From an archaeon (GTDB taxonomy: Archaea; Micrarchaeota; Micrarchaeia; Norongarragalinales; UBA97), in the NCBI GenBank assembly GCA_020057405.1, contig JAGVFW010000014.1:1-64000 (forward strand): a DNA stretch of 64,000 nucleotides, in the 5' to 3' direction. The notes beneath the pieces were generated by a model, which searched no databases, was not told the DNA's origin, and was given only the letters and a program-made list of their open reading frames with translations. Each line of letters opens with the position of its first letter. Position 1 is the first letter of the stretch. The translations under genes were made by a program, and so were the position numbers. Shown here piece by piece: positions 16,507 through 25,140 of the stretch.

Positions 16507-16950
16507 CTACAACTTCTTCGAATAGACGTCTACTTCTTTTCCCCAAATCTGCCGCTCTAGCTTGCCGGTGTGGGAAAAGCCGAATTTTTGGTAGAGTGCC
16601 TTGGCTGCATCGTTGTCTGCTGCGACAAGCAGGTCGACGCGGGCCTTGCCGGCCGCCTTGATTTGGGCAATTGCGTGCTCCAAGAGCGCCGCCGCAATGC
16701 CCTTCCTGCGGCTTTCCTCCAAAACGGCGAGGCCGAGCACTTGGGCGCGGTCTTCCTTTAGCTCGTAGTCCAGAAAGCCGACGCAGTGGCCGTCCTCAAT
16801 TGCGGCAAAATAGACTATCGCGGGGTTGGCGAGCCGAGTCTTTATCGCGGTGTAAGTGAATTGGGTGTAAGGGAAGTAGTGCGCAGTCATTGCCGCGATT
16901 GCGTAGAGGTGCTTCTCCTCTGCCTTGACTATCGAGATGGCCACTTCCAT
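16507..16950 (-). CDS. GNAT-family N-acetyltransferase
   Basis: This 147-residue protein starts at ATG 16950 and has the GNAT fold. The acetyl-CoA pyrophosphate loop is EESRRKGIAAALLEHA (Q/RxxGxG/A form), followed by the strand RVDLLVAADNDAAKALYQKFGF, split over the usual helix and typical of RimI-like enzymes. The acceptor is unknown and may be a protein N-terminus or a small amine. It lies just downstream of the divergent SpoIIM-like gene and upstream of tyrS on the same strand. Confidence 0.85.
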   Translation of the reverse strand: MEVAISIVKAEEKHLYAIAAMTAHYFPYTQFTYTAIKTRLANPAIVYFAAIEDGHCVGFLDYELKEDRAQVLGLAVLEESRRKGIAAALLEHAIAQIKAAGKARVDLLVAADNDAAKALYQKFGFSHTGKLERQIWGKEVDVYSKKL

Positions 16951-17038
16951 AAGACAAACCCACAATCGCTCACTTAGTAGATTGTTTCGAATGGTTTAAG
17001 AATTGTCCTAGAGTAGTATTCCCGGAGCAGACGGCCCT

Positions 17039-17839
17039 ATGATTGAGCTACTCATTTCACCCAAGCGCGCAAAGCGCGAGCCGTGGGAACTCATGCTGCT
17101 CTCGGCTTTCTTCGTCTCCCTGGCTGTTGTCGTCAACCTCACTATCCCCTCGCTTGCAGGCGGGGTAATCACATTCGCCATGATTCCGGCCATACCACTC
17201 ATCTGGATGCTTCTAGTGCGGGAGGAGAAGGACGACGAGAAAATGGCGATGCTAAAGACGCGCTCGTTCCGCTATCATTTGCCAATCATCGAGGTATTCG
17301 CATTTTTCTTCCTTGGCGCGACTATCGCCTACATGGCGTGGTACGCGGCTCTAGCCACAATCAATCCGGCCTCGGCCGACGACATGTTTGCGGCCCAGTT
17401 AAAGGAAATCAAGGTAATCGGGCTTTCTTCAAACGATGCTGCAGGCAACCTAATACAGCCGTCGTTTGCGCTGCACGTGCTTGAACACAACCTCACGGTC
17501 CTTGCATTCATGTTCATCTTCACGCTCGTCTACGGCATCGGCTCGATCTACCTTTTACTTTGGAACGCCAGCATCATTGGCGTGTTCATCGGCTCGAAAC
17601 TGACCCAGCTTGGCGTGCCGGGAATGCTTCATTCCGTGCTCGCAATATTGCCGCACGGCATCCTTGAAGTGACGGCGTACTTCCTCGCAAGCATCGCCGG
17701 CGGCATCCTAAGCTTCGCCCTCATGCACGAGCACCACAAGCGAGACGAGTTCAAGTTCATACTCACCGACGTTGCACTAATTACAATCGCATCACTGGCG
17801 GCACTCGTCCTCGCCGCAGTGCTTGAAAGCACGGGCTAA
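17039..17839 (+). CDS. SpoIIM-like integral membrane protein
   Basis: This 266-residue polytopic membrane protein carries the SpoIIM/DUF95 signature near the end: ILPHGILEVTAYFLASIAGG, plus NASIIGVFIGSKL in the preceding span. Six or so membrane helices are visible. Archaeal SpoIIM relatives are widespread and of unknown function; in sporulating bacteria the protein acts in septal membrane remodelling. Residues 70-85 form a charged cytoplasmic loop (REEKDDEKMAM). It is convergent with another membrane protein on the minus strand. Confidence 0.8.
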   Translation: MIELLISPKRAKREPWELMLLSAFFVSLAVVVNLTIPSLAGGVITFAMIPAIPLIWMLLVREEKDDEKMAMLKTRSFRYHLPIIEVFAFFFLGATIAYMAWYAALATINPASADDMFAAQLKEIKVIGLSSNDAAGNLIQPSFALHVLEHNLTVLAFMFIFTLVYGIGSIYLLLWNASIIGVFIGSKLTQLGVPGMLHSVLAILPHGILEVTAYFLASIAGGILSFALMHEHHKRDEFKFILTDVALITIASLAALVLAAVLESTG

Positions 17840-17876
17840 GCTCGTTTGTTGCGTGACTGCAAAATTTAGAAAAAGA

Positions 17877-18809
17877 CTACGCGCCCGACTCAACCGCGTA
17901 GGAAAGCAAGCCGATTGAAAACTGCGACGCGAAGGCAAGGCACGCCAGCAGGAATGCAAACGCGGCCACGCAAAGCACGAGGGCAATCAAGAGCGCGGGT
18001 AGGGACGCGCCCAAGACTCCGAACCCGGCGACTGCAAGCAAGAGCGCAAACCCGCCGACGATGACTGCCGCAAGGGCGCTTGCGATGAAGACAGCCAGCT
18101 CGGCAAGAAGAAACGCGAGAGTCGTTAGTGACCGGCGGGAAAACCGAGAGAAGCTCGCCTTAACTGCGTCAAGCGCCCCGCGGTTGTTGATGACTGCGTC
18201 AAACGGGGCGTAGAGAAATGCCATTGACAAGAAGAGTGAGGCGGCGAAATTGATGACGCTGGCCAAGGCCTTTCCTCCAGCTGTTCCGGTTGCGTCAACA
18301 ACCAGGCTGACTGCAAACGACGCGAGCCCGCTTAGTATTGCAACGCCCAGCACCGGCCGGAACCTGCCGAAAGCCTGCACCCGTGCCTGCTCGATTGAAC
18401 TGACGCGGTAGCGCAAGAGCTGTGCTGCGGAAGAGGCCATGAACGCGTTTACAAAAAGGCCCGTCACTGCAAAGAGACCGAAAAGAAAGAGGCCGGCGAA
18501 GCCGAGGCCGCCAAGCGATGCGGCGAAGCTCTCGATGCCAACCTTGCCCGCAAGCAATCCCGTGAAAGAGTGCAGCGCAAAACCTGCGACAAGCACGAGT
18601 GCGGCAACGGCGAAGAAAGCATAGTAGGCCATCCCGATTTTTAGGAGCTCGCGGCGCCGGGCAAAGGCAAGGCCGAAGTTGACGGCCTCGTTGAGACTAA
18701 ATGACGCCGACCGAAAGGCAAAGGTGGGGTGTGAAGAAATTGGCGCCACGGGTTTCGCTCGTCGCGACGCGGGAATTTTCTTCGTCGGCTTTGCCGAAGC
18801 TTTTTTCAT
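17877..18809 (-). CDS. Polytopic membrane protein with basic N-terminus
   Basis: This 310-residue protein has a cytoplasmic basic tail of about 50 residues (KKASAKPTKKIPASRRAK), then about six Ala/Leu/Val-rich membrane spans. The amphipathic linker between the middle spans reads DAVKASFSRFSRRS, and the tail is short. The arrangement resembles DUF4013/DUF7847-type archaeal membrane proteins, in which a helix with conserved Phe/Arg follows the fourth span. No transport or catalytic motif is visible. It lies between the SpoIIM-like gene (convergent) and a hypothetical gene on the same strand. Confidence 0.7.
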   Translation of the reverse strand: MKKASAKPTKKIPASRRAKPVAPISSHPTFAFRSASFSLNEAVNFGLAFARRRELLKIGMAYYAFFAVAALVLVAGFALHSFTGLLAGKVGIESFAASLGGLGFAGLFLFGLFAVTGLFVNAFMASSAAQLLRYRVSSIEQARVQAFGRFRPVLGVAILSGLASFAVSLVVDATGTAGGKALASVINFAASLFLSMAFLYAPFDAVINNRGALDAVKASFSRFSRRSLTTLAFLLAELAVFIASALAAVIVGGFALLLAVAGFGVLGASLPALLIALVLCVAAFAFLLACLAFASQFSIGLLSYAVESGA

Positions 18810-18845
18810 TGCAATTCACTTTTGGACAAAAACGCAATCCCGGGC

Positions 18846-19508
18846 TCAGGCCCTGGCGCCAGCAACCCTATGCAACGCGCGCGTCCGCTGGTCGTGCAGG
18901 TGTGAAGCCCAGACGGAATAGTTTGGCGCAACATCGGCGTTTGGGGAGCGCCTGAGCAAGCGCACAGTCTCGTGGCCAATCGACTGGCGGGTTGTCGGAA
19001 CTTCCCGCGAACGCGTAAGTACGGAAGGCTGAGACATCGGCACACGCCTTCGGGAAACAAGTGCCGCCAACGACGATGGAGTGGCGAAAGCGCCACGCGG
19101 AGGACTGGAAGCGAACTGGCGGAACTTCTCAACCGCGTAAGCCTTTAGCCAAGTGTCATTGCGGCCCATCTGGCTGATGAACGGCCTTCCCCGCTTGTCC
19201 CATTCCTCGCCAAAGCGCGGGTCGACCCACTTTGCACCTATCCTAAAGACGGTCTCCGTGCCAGTGGGCCCGAAGAGACCGGCTACGGACCCTAGCTCGT
19301 TTATCCATGCGCCAACGGATAGCGGATTTTTTCGTATAAAGCTCGCGCCCAGTCTTGGGAAAATAAGCGCACCGTTAAGCGCATCCTTAAACTCGCCTGA
19401 AATTGAGATGCTCGATGGCGCGGCGATAGCTCCGGGCCTAAGCGTAATCGTCGGAACGCCGTTACTTCCCACGGCGTAATTTCTTATCAACCGCTTGTCA
19501 ATTGGCAT
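18846..19508 (-). CDS. Hypothetical protein
   Basis: This is a 220-residue protein starting at ATG 19508; a TTG at 19538 would add 10 residues. The N-terminal half has a strand/loop pattern rich in Gly, Pro and Ser. The middle has an amphipathic stretch (NDTWLKAYAVEKFRQFA). The C-terminal third is Arg/Ser-rich and looks disordered (SRRRVPMSQPSV). There is no signal peptide or membrane segment. I do not recognise a family. It is divergent from the DNA ligase gene with about 90 bases between starts. The reading frame fits neighbouring codon use in the first two thirds; the tail is less certain. Confidence 0.5.
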   Translation of the reverse strand: MPIDKRLIRNYAVGSNGVPTITLRPGAIAAPSSISISGEFKDALNGALIFPRLGASFIRKNPLSVGAWINELGSVAGLFGPTGTETVFRIGAKWVDPRFGEEWDKRGRPFISQMGRNDTWLKAYAVEKFRQFASSPPRGAFATPSSLAALVSRRRVPMSQPSVLTRSREVPTTRQSIGHETVRLLRRSPNADVAPNYSVWASHLHDQRTRALHRVAGARA

Positions 19509-19600
19509 GCTTACGGTAGAAGTCAGCTTGAGGCGCAATTAAAGCCTTTGCCACCCCCCGGCCAAGCTTTTAATCAGCGCCCTTCGTCTAATAATTGCAC

Positions 19601-21370
19601 ATGGACTTTTTCGACTTGGCGGCCGTCTTTGGCAAGCTTGAGTCAACTACAAAACGCCTCGAGCTTACTGACGACTTGGCAAAACTATTCAAGGAAGCGG
19701 ACAAGCGCGACGCCAAGGTCCTGGCCTACCTCTGCCAGGGCGTGCTTTTGCCTGACTTTCACGGGGTCGAAATCGGGCTTGGCGACAAGCTGACGGCGCA
19801 GGCGATTGCACTCGTCGCAGGCAAGCCGATAAAGGAAGTCGAGGCGAGCTACCGCAAGAGCGGCGACTTGGGCGACACGGCGGCGTCTATGCTTGAGAAG
19901 AAAACCCAGCAAAACCTCGCCAACTCAAGTCTTTCGGTGAGGAAAGTTTACGACAACTTCTACAAGATTGCAACCTCCGGGGGCGAAGGCAGCCAGGACA
20001 CGAAAATCAAGCTCTTGGCCGAACTCCTGTCCAACTCATCGCCGCTTGAGGCAAAAGTCATCGTGCGCTTCGTCACCGGCAACCTGCGCTTAGGCATTGC
20101 CGAGCCGACAATCCTAGACGCATTAAGCACCATGGCAGTCGGTGACAAGAGCCTGCGGCCGGATCTTGAGCGCGCGTTTAACCTTCGAAGTGACCTGGGC
20201 CTTGTTGCGGAATTGTTCATCAACCAAGGAATTGAGGAAATCCACAAAATCGGGCCAGAACCATTCTTCCCCATTCGCCCCGCGCTTGCAGAGCGGCTTG
20301 AGAGCGCGGCGGCTATTGTCGAGAAGCTCGGAAGGTGCGCTGTTGAGGCAAAGTACGATGGCTTCCGCATCCAAGTGCACAAAAACGGCGACGAAGTACG
20401 CATCTACTCGCGAAGGCAGGAGCCAATGACCGACATGTTCCCAGACGTTGTGAAGGCCGTTCGCGTGCAGATTAAGGCAAAGCAATGCATTTTCGAGGGC
20501 GAGGCAATTGCCTACAATGACGCAACAGGCGAATTTTTGCCGTTCCAGGCAACCATCCAACGCAAGCGCAAGCACGGCGTTGCTGCCAAAGCCGAGGAAC
20601 TTCCAATCAAGCTCTTTGCATTTGAGCTACTCTATGCCGATGGAAAAGACTTGACGCAACTGGCATTCAAGGAAAGGCGCAGGCGGCTTGAGAAAATTGT
20701 GAAAAAAGGCGACGTGATTGCACCAGCTGACTACATACTCGTAAAAACAGGCGCGGAGCTCGAAAAGTACTTTGACACTTGCGTTGGCGCGGGCCTTGAA
20801 GGAATCATTGCAAAAGACCTGAAAGCGCCTTACACTGCCGGCGCGCGCAAGTTTGCGTGGATTAAGTTCAAGCGAAGCTACAGGGGCGCGCTTGCTGACA
20901 CGATTGACGCGGTCATCGTAGGCTATTACGAGGGGAAAGGCAAGCGCACGAAGTTCGGTTTCGGTGGCGTGCTCACTGCGATTTATGATGAGGAGAACAA
21001 CCGTTTCCGCACGATTGCGAAGGTAGGGAGCGGGTTTGATGAAAAAGAAATGGCGCAGTACAAGGAAATGCTCGACAAAATTTTAGTGAAGGAAAAGCCC
21101 GCCAATGTCGACTCGATCATCGGTGCGGACTATTGGGTGAAGCCACAGTTTGTTGTTACACTAAATGCCGACGAGCTTACGCGCTCGCCAATGCACGCTG
21201 CCGCCCTCGGCAAGCTGCCGCACAAGGACGAGGGCCTCGCCCTGAGGTTCCCGCGTTTGGTGCAGTTGCGCACTGACAAGACTGCGAAGGACGCGACTAC
21301 GGAGCGGGAAATTCTCGAGCTGTTCGAGCTGCAAAAGCGCGCGAGCTCGATTGTTGAGGGTGGCGAGTGA
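19601..21370 (+). CDS. lig: ATP-dependent DNA ligase
   Basis: This replicative ligase of about 589 residues seals nicks during replication and repair. It has the archaeal LigI layout: a helical DNA-binding domain (1-225), the nucleotidyltransferase domain with the AMP-accepting Lys251 in EAKYDGFRIQVH, and motifs RRQEP, FEGEAIAYN, and EGIIAKDLKAPYTAG. The OB domain has KFKRSY and WVKPQFVVTLNADELTRSP split over motif VI. ATG 19601 follows a TATA-like CTTTTAATC by about 30 bases, indicating a leaderless mRNA. The length is normal. Confidence 0.95.
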   Translation: MDFFDLAAVFGKLESTTKRLELTDDLAKLFKEADKRDAKVLAYLCQGVLLPDFHGVEIGLGDKLTAQAIALVAGKPIKEVEASYRKSGDLGDTAASMLEKKTQQNLANSSLSVRKVYDNFYKIATSGGEGSQDTKIKLLAELLSNSSPLEAKVIVRFVTGNLRLGIAEPTILDALSTMAVGDKSLRPDLERAFNLRSDLGLVAELFINQGIEEIHKIGPEPFFPIRPALAERLESAAAIVEKLGRCAVEAKYDGFRIQVHKNGDEVRIYSRRQEPMTDMFPDVVKAVRVQIKAKQCIFEGEAIAYNDATGEFLPFQATIQRKRKHGVAAKAEELPIKLFAFELLYADGKDLTQLAFKERRRRLEKIVKKGDVIAPADYILVKTGAELEKYFDTCVGAGLEGIIAKDLKAPYTAGARKFAWIKFKRSYRGALADTIDAVIVGYYEGKGKRTKFGFGGVLTAIYDEENNRFRTIAKVGSGFDEKEMAQYKEMLDKILVKEKPANVDSIIGADYWVKPQFVVTLNADELTRSPMHAAALGKLPHKDEGLALRFPRLVQLRTDKTAKDATTEREILELFELQKRASSIVEGGE

Positions 21371-21381
21371 TGTTTGGAAAT

Positions 21382-22041
21382 CTAGCTTGAGGGCGGGACG
21401 GTCCAGTTGAACGTGTGTTTGAGCCTGTGGTCAGCCGTAGTGATTATTGGATTACGCTTTAGCAGTTTTTGTGCGCTTTCCAGAAACTCGCCGTCAATTG
21501 GCCTTGGTGCGCTTGACTGTATCCACAAGAAACCAGCCGAGAGGTCTACCATCACCTTGTGGCTAACATCGCCGACCATGGTTGTTGCTATCGCCTGGTT
21601 GAAAGGAGTTGTTGGATTGCCACTGGAATTATAGCGCAAAAGATCCTGCAAGAGCGCGCTTTCAACTGAACGGTACACGCGGTGGGGAGCTTCAAAGTCC
21701 TTTACCGAGTGCGTAAGCCTCCGGAACCTCTTTTTAACGCCTGTGACGACCTTGCCAAAGCCTTTCGCCGGGTCGCTAGAATATCCCGATACGGCCTGGG
21801 CCAAGTGTTTTGCAAGTTCCTTTACGCGCTCGTGCCGTTCTTGCTGCGTCAGGCCCGTTTCAAGCGGGCTGTTGAGTATTTTAAAGCAGGTCCTAAGCGA
21901 ATGCGTGTCGCCTTGCGGCGGTAGCACTTCGCTGAATTCAAGCTTGTAGGGATGGCGCTTGCTCAGCATATAACCAATTGGCATCAGGCGTGTCCTGCGG
22001 ACTTCCTTCAAGGTAAGCTCGCGTTCTTCCTCTAGTCGCAT
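21382..22041 (-). CDS. Hypothetical protein
   Basis: This protein of about 219 residues starts at ATG 22041. It is soluble and basic, with a central helical stretch (KELAKHLAQAVSGYSSDP, KVVTGVKKRFRRLTHSV). The C-terminal half has predicted strands (AIATTMVGDVSHKVMVDLSAG, split) and ends NWTVPPSS. No family is recognised. It is convergent with the DNA ligase gene, whose stop lies 11 bases away, and lies upstream of a small RHH gene on the same strand. Codon use is somewhat less GC-rich than that of its neighbours, which might reflect transfer, but the evidence is slight. Confidence 0.55.
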   Translation of the reverse strand: MRLEEERELTLKEVRRTRLMPIGYMLSKRHPYKLEFSEVLPPQGDTHSLRTCFKILNSPLETGLTQQERHERVKELAKHLAQAVSGYSSDPAKGFGKVVTGVKKRFRRLTHSVKDFEAPHRVYRSVESALLQDLLRYNSSGNPTTPFNQAIATTMVGDVSHKVMVDLSAGFLWIQSSAPRPIDGEFLESAQKLLKRNPIITTADHRLKHTFNWTVPPSS

Positions 22042-22096
22042 GCACACAAGCTTGATGCTAAGGCCTTAAATTACTTTTGCCAAAATGTGGAGAAAA

Positions 22097-22270
22097 TCAG
22101 CGCTTGTCTTTCGACTCTTTCGCGTCTTTCTCGTATTGCTCGATGTCGCGGCGCATGAGCTCGCGGATGTAGTCCTGGACGCTTGGGAACTTGCGTTTAT
22201 CCTTAGCGTACGCTTCCAAATCCCAGTCGCCCGGGACGGTTACCAAAAAAGATTGAGATTCATTCGGCAT
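22097..22270 (-). CDS. Small ribbon-helix-helix-like protein (57 residues)
   Basis: This short gene runs from ATG 22270 to TGA at 22097. The product begins with a strand-like segment (SQSFLVTVPGDWDLEAYAK), then a helix pair around FPSVQDYIRELMRRDIEQYE, and ends in a charged tail (KDAKESKDKR). The strand-helix-helix order and the SVQDYIRELMRRD helix are typical of CopG/MetJ-type DNA-binding proteins. A TATA-like element (CTTAAATATC on the minus strand, 22317-22326) lies about 50 bases upstream. It sits alone just ahead of the ftsZ operon in divergent orientation, so it could regulate itself or that operon. This is inference. Confidence 0.65.
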   Translation of the reverse strand: MPNESQSFLVTVPGDWDLEAYAKDKRKFPSVQDYIRELMRRDIEQYEKDAKESKDKR

Positions 22271-22490
22271 ATAGGCTTTCGACTCTTCTAACCCACCAAT
22301 AGTCTTACCACCCCCCGATATTTAAGGATTTGCGCAAATAGGGGAACTACGGGGGGTAAACGCCCCAAACCTCCGTCAATCGCCGAAAAGCTTGGAACCG
22401 AGACAAAACACTGCCAAAAATCTCGTAAAAGTTGTGGTGCCACGCAAAACATAGCCCAACATATAGAATCATATTACCGGAATAAAAAGG
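22271..22490. other. Intergenic control region between RHH gene and ftsZ operon
   Basis: This divergent spacer has runs of G or C (CCACCCCCCG near 22310, GGGGAACTACGGGGGG near 22341) and an imperfect hairpin around GGGGG-TAAAC-GCCCC. These are possible operator elements for the adjacent RHH protein. No gene or classical RNA was recognised in it. Confidence 0.4.
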
Positions 22491-22499
22491 TTTATAAAT
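22491..22499 (+). promoter_or_regulatory. TATA box of the ftsZ operon
   Basis: TTTATAAAT predicts transcription from about 22520. The leader then contains the Shine-Dalgarno-like GAGGATGAT (22532-22540), four bases before the ATG at 22545. This supports 22545 over the in-frame codons at 22509 and 22536. Confidence 0.65.
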
Positions 22500-22544
22500 T
22501 GAGCCTATGTGTGTAATGCACAACCCAACCTGAGGATGATTGCA

Positions 22545-23624
22545 ATGCTGGATGACATAATCAAGAATGTTTTAGAGAGCCCGACCGTATCAGTCCGCAA
22601 TGCTGCGGCCAATTCAGACGAAGAGAGCATCAAAGTTTCAGTCGTCGGAGTCGGCGGCGGGGGCAACAACACGCTTAATCGACTTAAGGCACTCAACTGC
22701 AAGGGCGCCAACCTAGTTGCATTCAACACTGACCGACAGCACTTGAAGATAATGAGCGACGGCATCGAACGCCACCTCATTGGACAGTCAGTTACCCGCG
22801 GCCTCGGAGCCGGCGGATTTCCCGAAATCGGCGAGAAGTGCGCGCAGGCCGACAGGGCAATGATTACACAGGCAATCGGCGGGGCCCACCTCGTCTTTCT
22901 TTGCGCCGGCATGGGCGGCGGCACCGGTACGGGTGCAGCTCCAGTCATCGCGCAAATCGCAAAAGAACAGGGCGCAATCGTCGTCGCCATGGTCACCTAC
23001 CCGTTCGCACTCGAGCGAGCGCGCACCCTTAAGGCCGACGACGGCCTGGCGCGCCTGCGCGAGACCTGCGACAGCGTCATCATCCTAGACAACAACCGGC
23101 TCGTCGAGCTTGTCCCGAACCTGCCACTCAACCAGGCCTTCCTCGTCGCAGACGAGATTCTGGCAAAGGCAGTTGACGGTCTCGTCTACACCATCACGCA
23201 GCCTTCCTTAGTCAACATCGACTTTGCTGATGTCCGCGCCATCATGAGCGGCGGAGACGTCGGCATGATCGCAGTCGGCACTGGCAAGGGCAACAACCGC
23301 GTCGAAGACGCGGCCAAGGGCGTTCGCGAGAACCGCCTGCTTGACGTCGACTTTGCCGGCGCAAAGGGCGCCATCATCCACATTTCGGGCGGCACTGACC
23401 TCACCCTGGGCGACGCAATCCGCGCTGGCGAGCTTGTCACCGAACAGATTGACCCGAGCGCTTCGGTCAAGTGGGGCGCGCGCCTCGTGCCCGAGTACGA
23501 CGGCACCCTCGAGATTACCGCCATTGTGACCGGGGTTAAGAGCCCGCACATCATCGGCAAGACTTCATCGACAAAGAGCAAGCAAAAGGAAGCCGTGGCG
23601 TACGGCAACATCGAGGTCCTATGA
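22545..23624 (+). CDS. ftsZ: Cell division GTPase FtsZ (first copy)
   Basis: This 359-residue tubulin-like GTPase polymerises at the division site. The nucleotide-binding GVGGGGNNTLNRL, tubulin signature GMGGGTGTGAAP (about residues 122-133), and T7 synergy loop NIDFADVRAIM are intact, so both GTP binding and hydrolysis are expected. The C-terminal tail is short (SKQKEAVAYGNIEVL). The next gene overlaps the stop codon by 4 bases (ATGA), and a second ftsZ follows, so all three form one operon. Euryarchaeal and DPANN genomes usually carry FtsZ1 and FtsZ2, which act in sequence at the ring; which copy is which cannot be settled by eye. Confidence 0.96.
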   Translation: MLDDIIKNVLESPTVSVRNAAANSDEESIKVSVVGVGGGGNNTLNRLKALNCKGANLVAFNTDRQHLKIMSDGIERHLIGQSVTRGLGAGGFPEIGEKCAQADRAMITQAIGGAHLVFLCAGMGGGTGTGAAPVIAQIAKEQGAIVVAMVTYPFALERARTLKADDGLARLRETCDSVIILDNNRLVELVPNLPLNQAFLVADEILAKAVDGLVYTITQPSLVNIDFADVRAIMSGGDVGMIAVGTGKGNNRVEDAAKGVRENRLLDVDFAGAKGAIIHISGGTDLTLGDAIRAGELVTEQIDPSASVKWGARLVPEYDGTLEITAIVTGVKSPHIIGKTSSTKSKQKEAVAYGNIEVL

Positions 23625-23875
23625 GCAACATGGTCGAGAAAATCCGCATCAACGCGTCGGAACACTCGCTCGTATCCCTTGCAGGCTCGCACTTCGTCGT
23701 TGACGTGGTGCACCTCAAGGTGATTGGGCGATTGTACGAAGGAACGCTTGAAGCTGCGGACAACCTCGGCGAAGCCTTCGTGCACGTTGAGCGGTTGATT
23801 ACCGACGACGTGCGCACGGCAGTCATTGAGAAGATGGTAGCGCGTGCCGTGACGCAAACGGTACAAAACGATTGA
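23621..23875 (+). CDS. Small protein encoded between the two ftsZ genes
   Basis: This 84-residue soluble protein starts within the stop codon of the first ftsZ (ATGA overlap), implying translational coupling, and ends 36 bases before the second ftsZ. Its pattern is strand-rich in the first half (KIRINASEHSLVSLAG, FVVDVVHLKVIGRLYEG), then helical (EAFVHVERLITDDVRTAVIE). It has no membrane segment and no SepF-like glycine signature. I do not recognise a family. The codon use matches ftsZ. The context suggests a role with FtsZ, such as a ring regulator or adaptor, but this is inference from position only. Confidence 0.65.
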   Translation: MSNMVEKIRINASEHSLVSLAGSHFVVDVVHLKVIGRLYEGTLEAADNLGEAFVHVERLITDDVRTAVIEKMVARAVTQTVQND

Positions 23876-23911
23876 AAGAAAAAAAACGTTCGGGAGAACA
23901 GGTGATTTGGT

Positions 23912-24991
23912 ATGGATTCATTGGTGCAGGAAGCGTTGAGATACAACGTACAAGAAGGAACAAAAGAAGCGCCCAAGTTGGACGCCCAGCAAGTGCGCAT
24001 CTCCGTAATCGGAATTGGCGGCGCTGGAACTAATACAGTCTCCCGACTGCACCGCATGGGAATCAAGAGCGCGCACACTATCGCCCTTAACACCGATGCT
24101 AACCACTTAAAGATGATCGAGGCCGACAGGCGCATCCTGATTGGCAAGACCACCACGCGCGGCATGGGCGCCGGCGGATTTCCCGAAGTAGGCATGAAGG
24201 CAGCCGAAGCATCACGCGATGAGCTTGCCAAGATAGTCGCCAACAACGAGCTTGTCTTTATCTGCGCTGGCATGGGCGGTGGCACCGGCACTGGTGCTGC
24301 ACCCGTTGTGGCCCGCCTCGCGAAAGAGGCTGGCGCAATCACGGTTGGCATGGTCACCTACCCGTTCGCACTCGAGCGCGCACGGCTTGACAAGGCCGAC
24401 TGGGGCCTTGACGCGCTTCGCGAGGCTTGCGACACTGTCGTTGTCATCGACAACAACCGTCTCGTTAGCTATGTCCCCAACCTTCCCATGAACCAGGCGT
24501 TCGCAGTCGCGGACACCCTTGTTGCAAGGGCTGTGAAGGGCATTGCCGACACCGTCATGCTTCCCTCCCTCATGAACATCGACTTCGCCGACCTTCGCAT
24601 GATAATGAGCGACGCCGGCGTTGCTGCAATCAGCATCGGTGAGGGCCAAGGCACTGCTCGGGTTGAGGCGGCTGTAAAAAGCACCCTCGAACACCCCCTG
24701 TTGGACGTGAATTATGCCGGTAGCAAAGGAGCGTTGATTTTGGTCAGCGGTGGCTCCCAGCTATCACTTGGAGAAGCCGTTAGAATCGGCGAAGAAATCA
24801 CTGAGGAGTTCGACAAGAACGCCTACGTGAAATGGGGTGCACGCCTCAATCCCGAGCTCGGCGACAAGATTGTTGTCACCGCAATTGTCACCGGAGTGCA
24901 CAGCCCGCACATCCTAGGCAAAAACGAGATGGAGTCCCAGAAAAAAGCAGCTGCAATGAGCGGCCTGGGCCTGCACTCCATATCGTTCTAA
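23912..24991 (+). CDS. ftsZ: Cell division GTPase FtsZ (second copy)
   Basis: This 359-residue FtsZ starts at ATG 23912 with a GGTGATT ribosome site. It keeps GIGGAGTNTVSRL, GMGGGTGTGAAP and the T7 loop NIDFADLRMIM. The N-terminus MDSLVQEALRYN resembles the euryarchaeal FtsZ1 leader, although naming by this is tentative. Its tail, QKKAAAMSGLGLHSISF, differs from that of the first copy, consistent with different partners. Core blocks such as MVTYPFALERAR are identical in both copies. It is the last gene before a strong hairpin terminator. Confidence 0.96.
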   Translation: MDSLVQEALRYNVQEGTKEAPKLDAQQVRISVIGIGGAGTNTVSRLHRMGIKSAHTIALNTDANHLKMIEADRRILIGKTTTRGMGAGGFPEVGMKAAEASRDELAKIVANNELVFICAGMGGGTGTGAAPVVARLAKEAGAITVGMVTYPFALERARLDKADWGLDALREACDTVVVIDNNRLVSYVPNLPMNQAFAVADTLVARAVKGIADTVMLPSLMNIDFADLRMIMSDAGVAAISIGEGQGTARVEAAVKSTLEHPLLDVNYAGSKGALILVSGGSQLSLGEAVRIGEEITEEFDKNAYVKWGARLNPELGDKIVVTAIVTGVHSPHILGKNEMESQKKAAAMSGLGLHSISF

Positions 24992-25022
24992 ACTCGCGAT
25001 CCCTTCCCACCACAAACAGAAG

Positions 25023-25086
25023 ACGCTGAATAAGCGTTTGTGGGGGCCGATGTCTATATCGGCCCCCCTCTCTTCTGCCTTTTTTT
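25023..25086 (+). terminator. Tandem hairpins and T-run ending the ftsZ operon
   Basis: A 5-bp hairpin (ACGCT 25023-25027 with AGCGT 25033-25037) is followed by a perfect 10-bp GC-rich stem (25042-25051 with 25058-25067, loop GTCTAT). A pyrimidine tract with seven T residues follows near 25080. This is the strongest terminator-like structure in the window. Confidence 0.75.
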
Positions 25087-25140
25087 CTTCAAACCGCCAC
25101 TGGGAAGTTTTTTTAACGCCACATAAGTAATGCTTGCGAC

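Noticed and set aside
22085..22291. Plus-strand frame of 68 codons upstream of ftsZ
   Set aside because: The opposite strand encodes an RHH-like protein with proper start, stop and promoter; the plus-strand frame is its shadow.
23621..23875. SepF-type FtsZ anchor
   Set aside because: It lacks the amphipathic N-terminal membrane helix and the conserved glycine-containing core of SepF.
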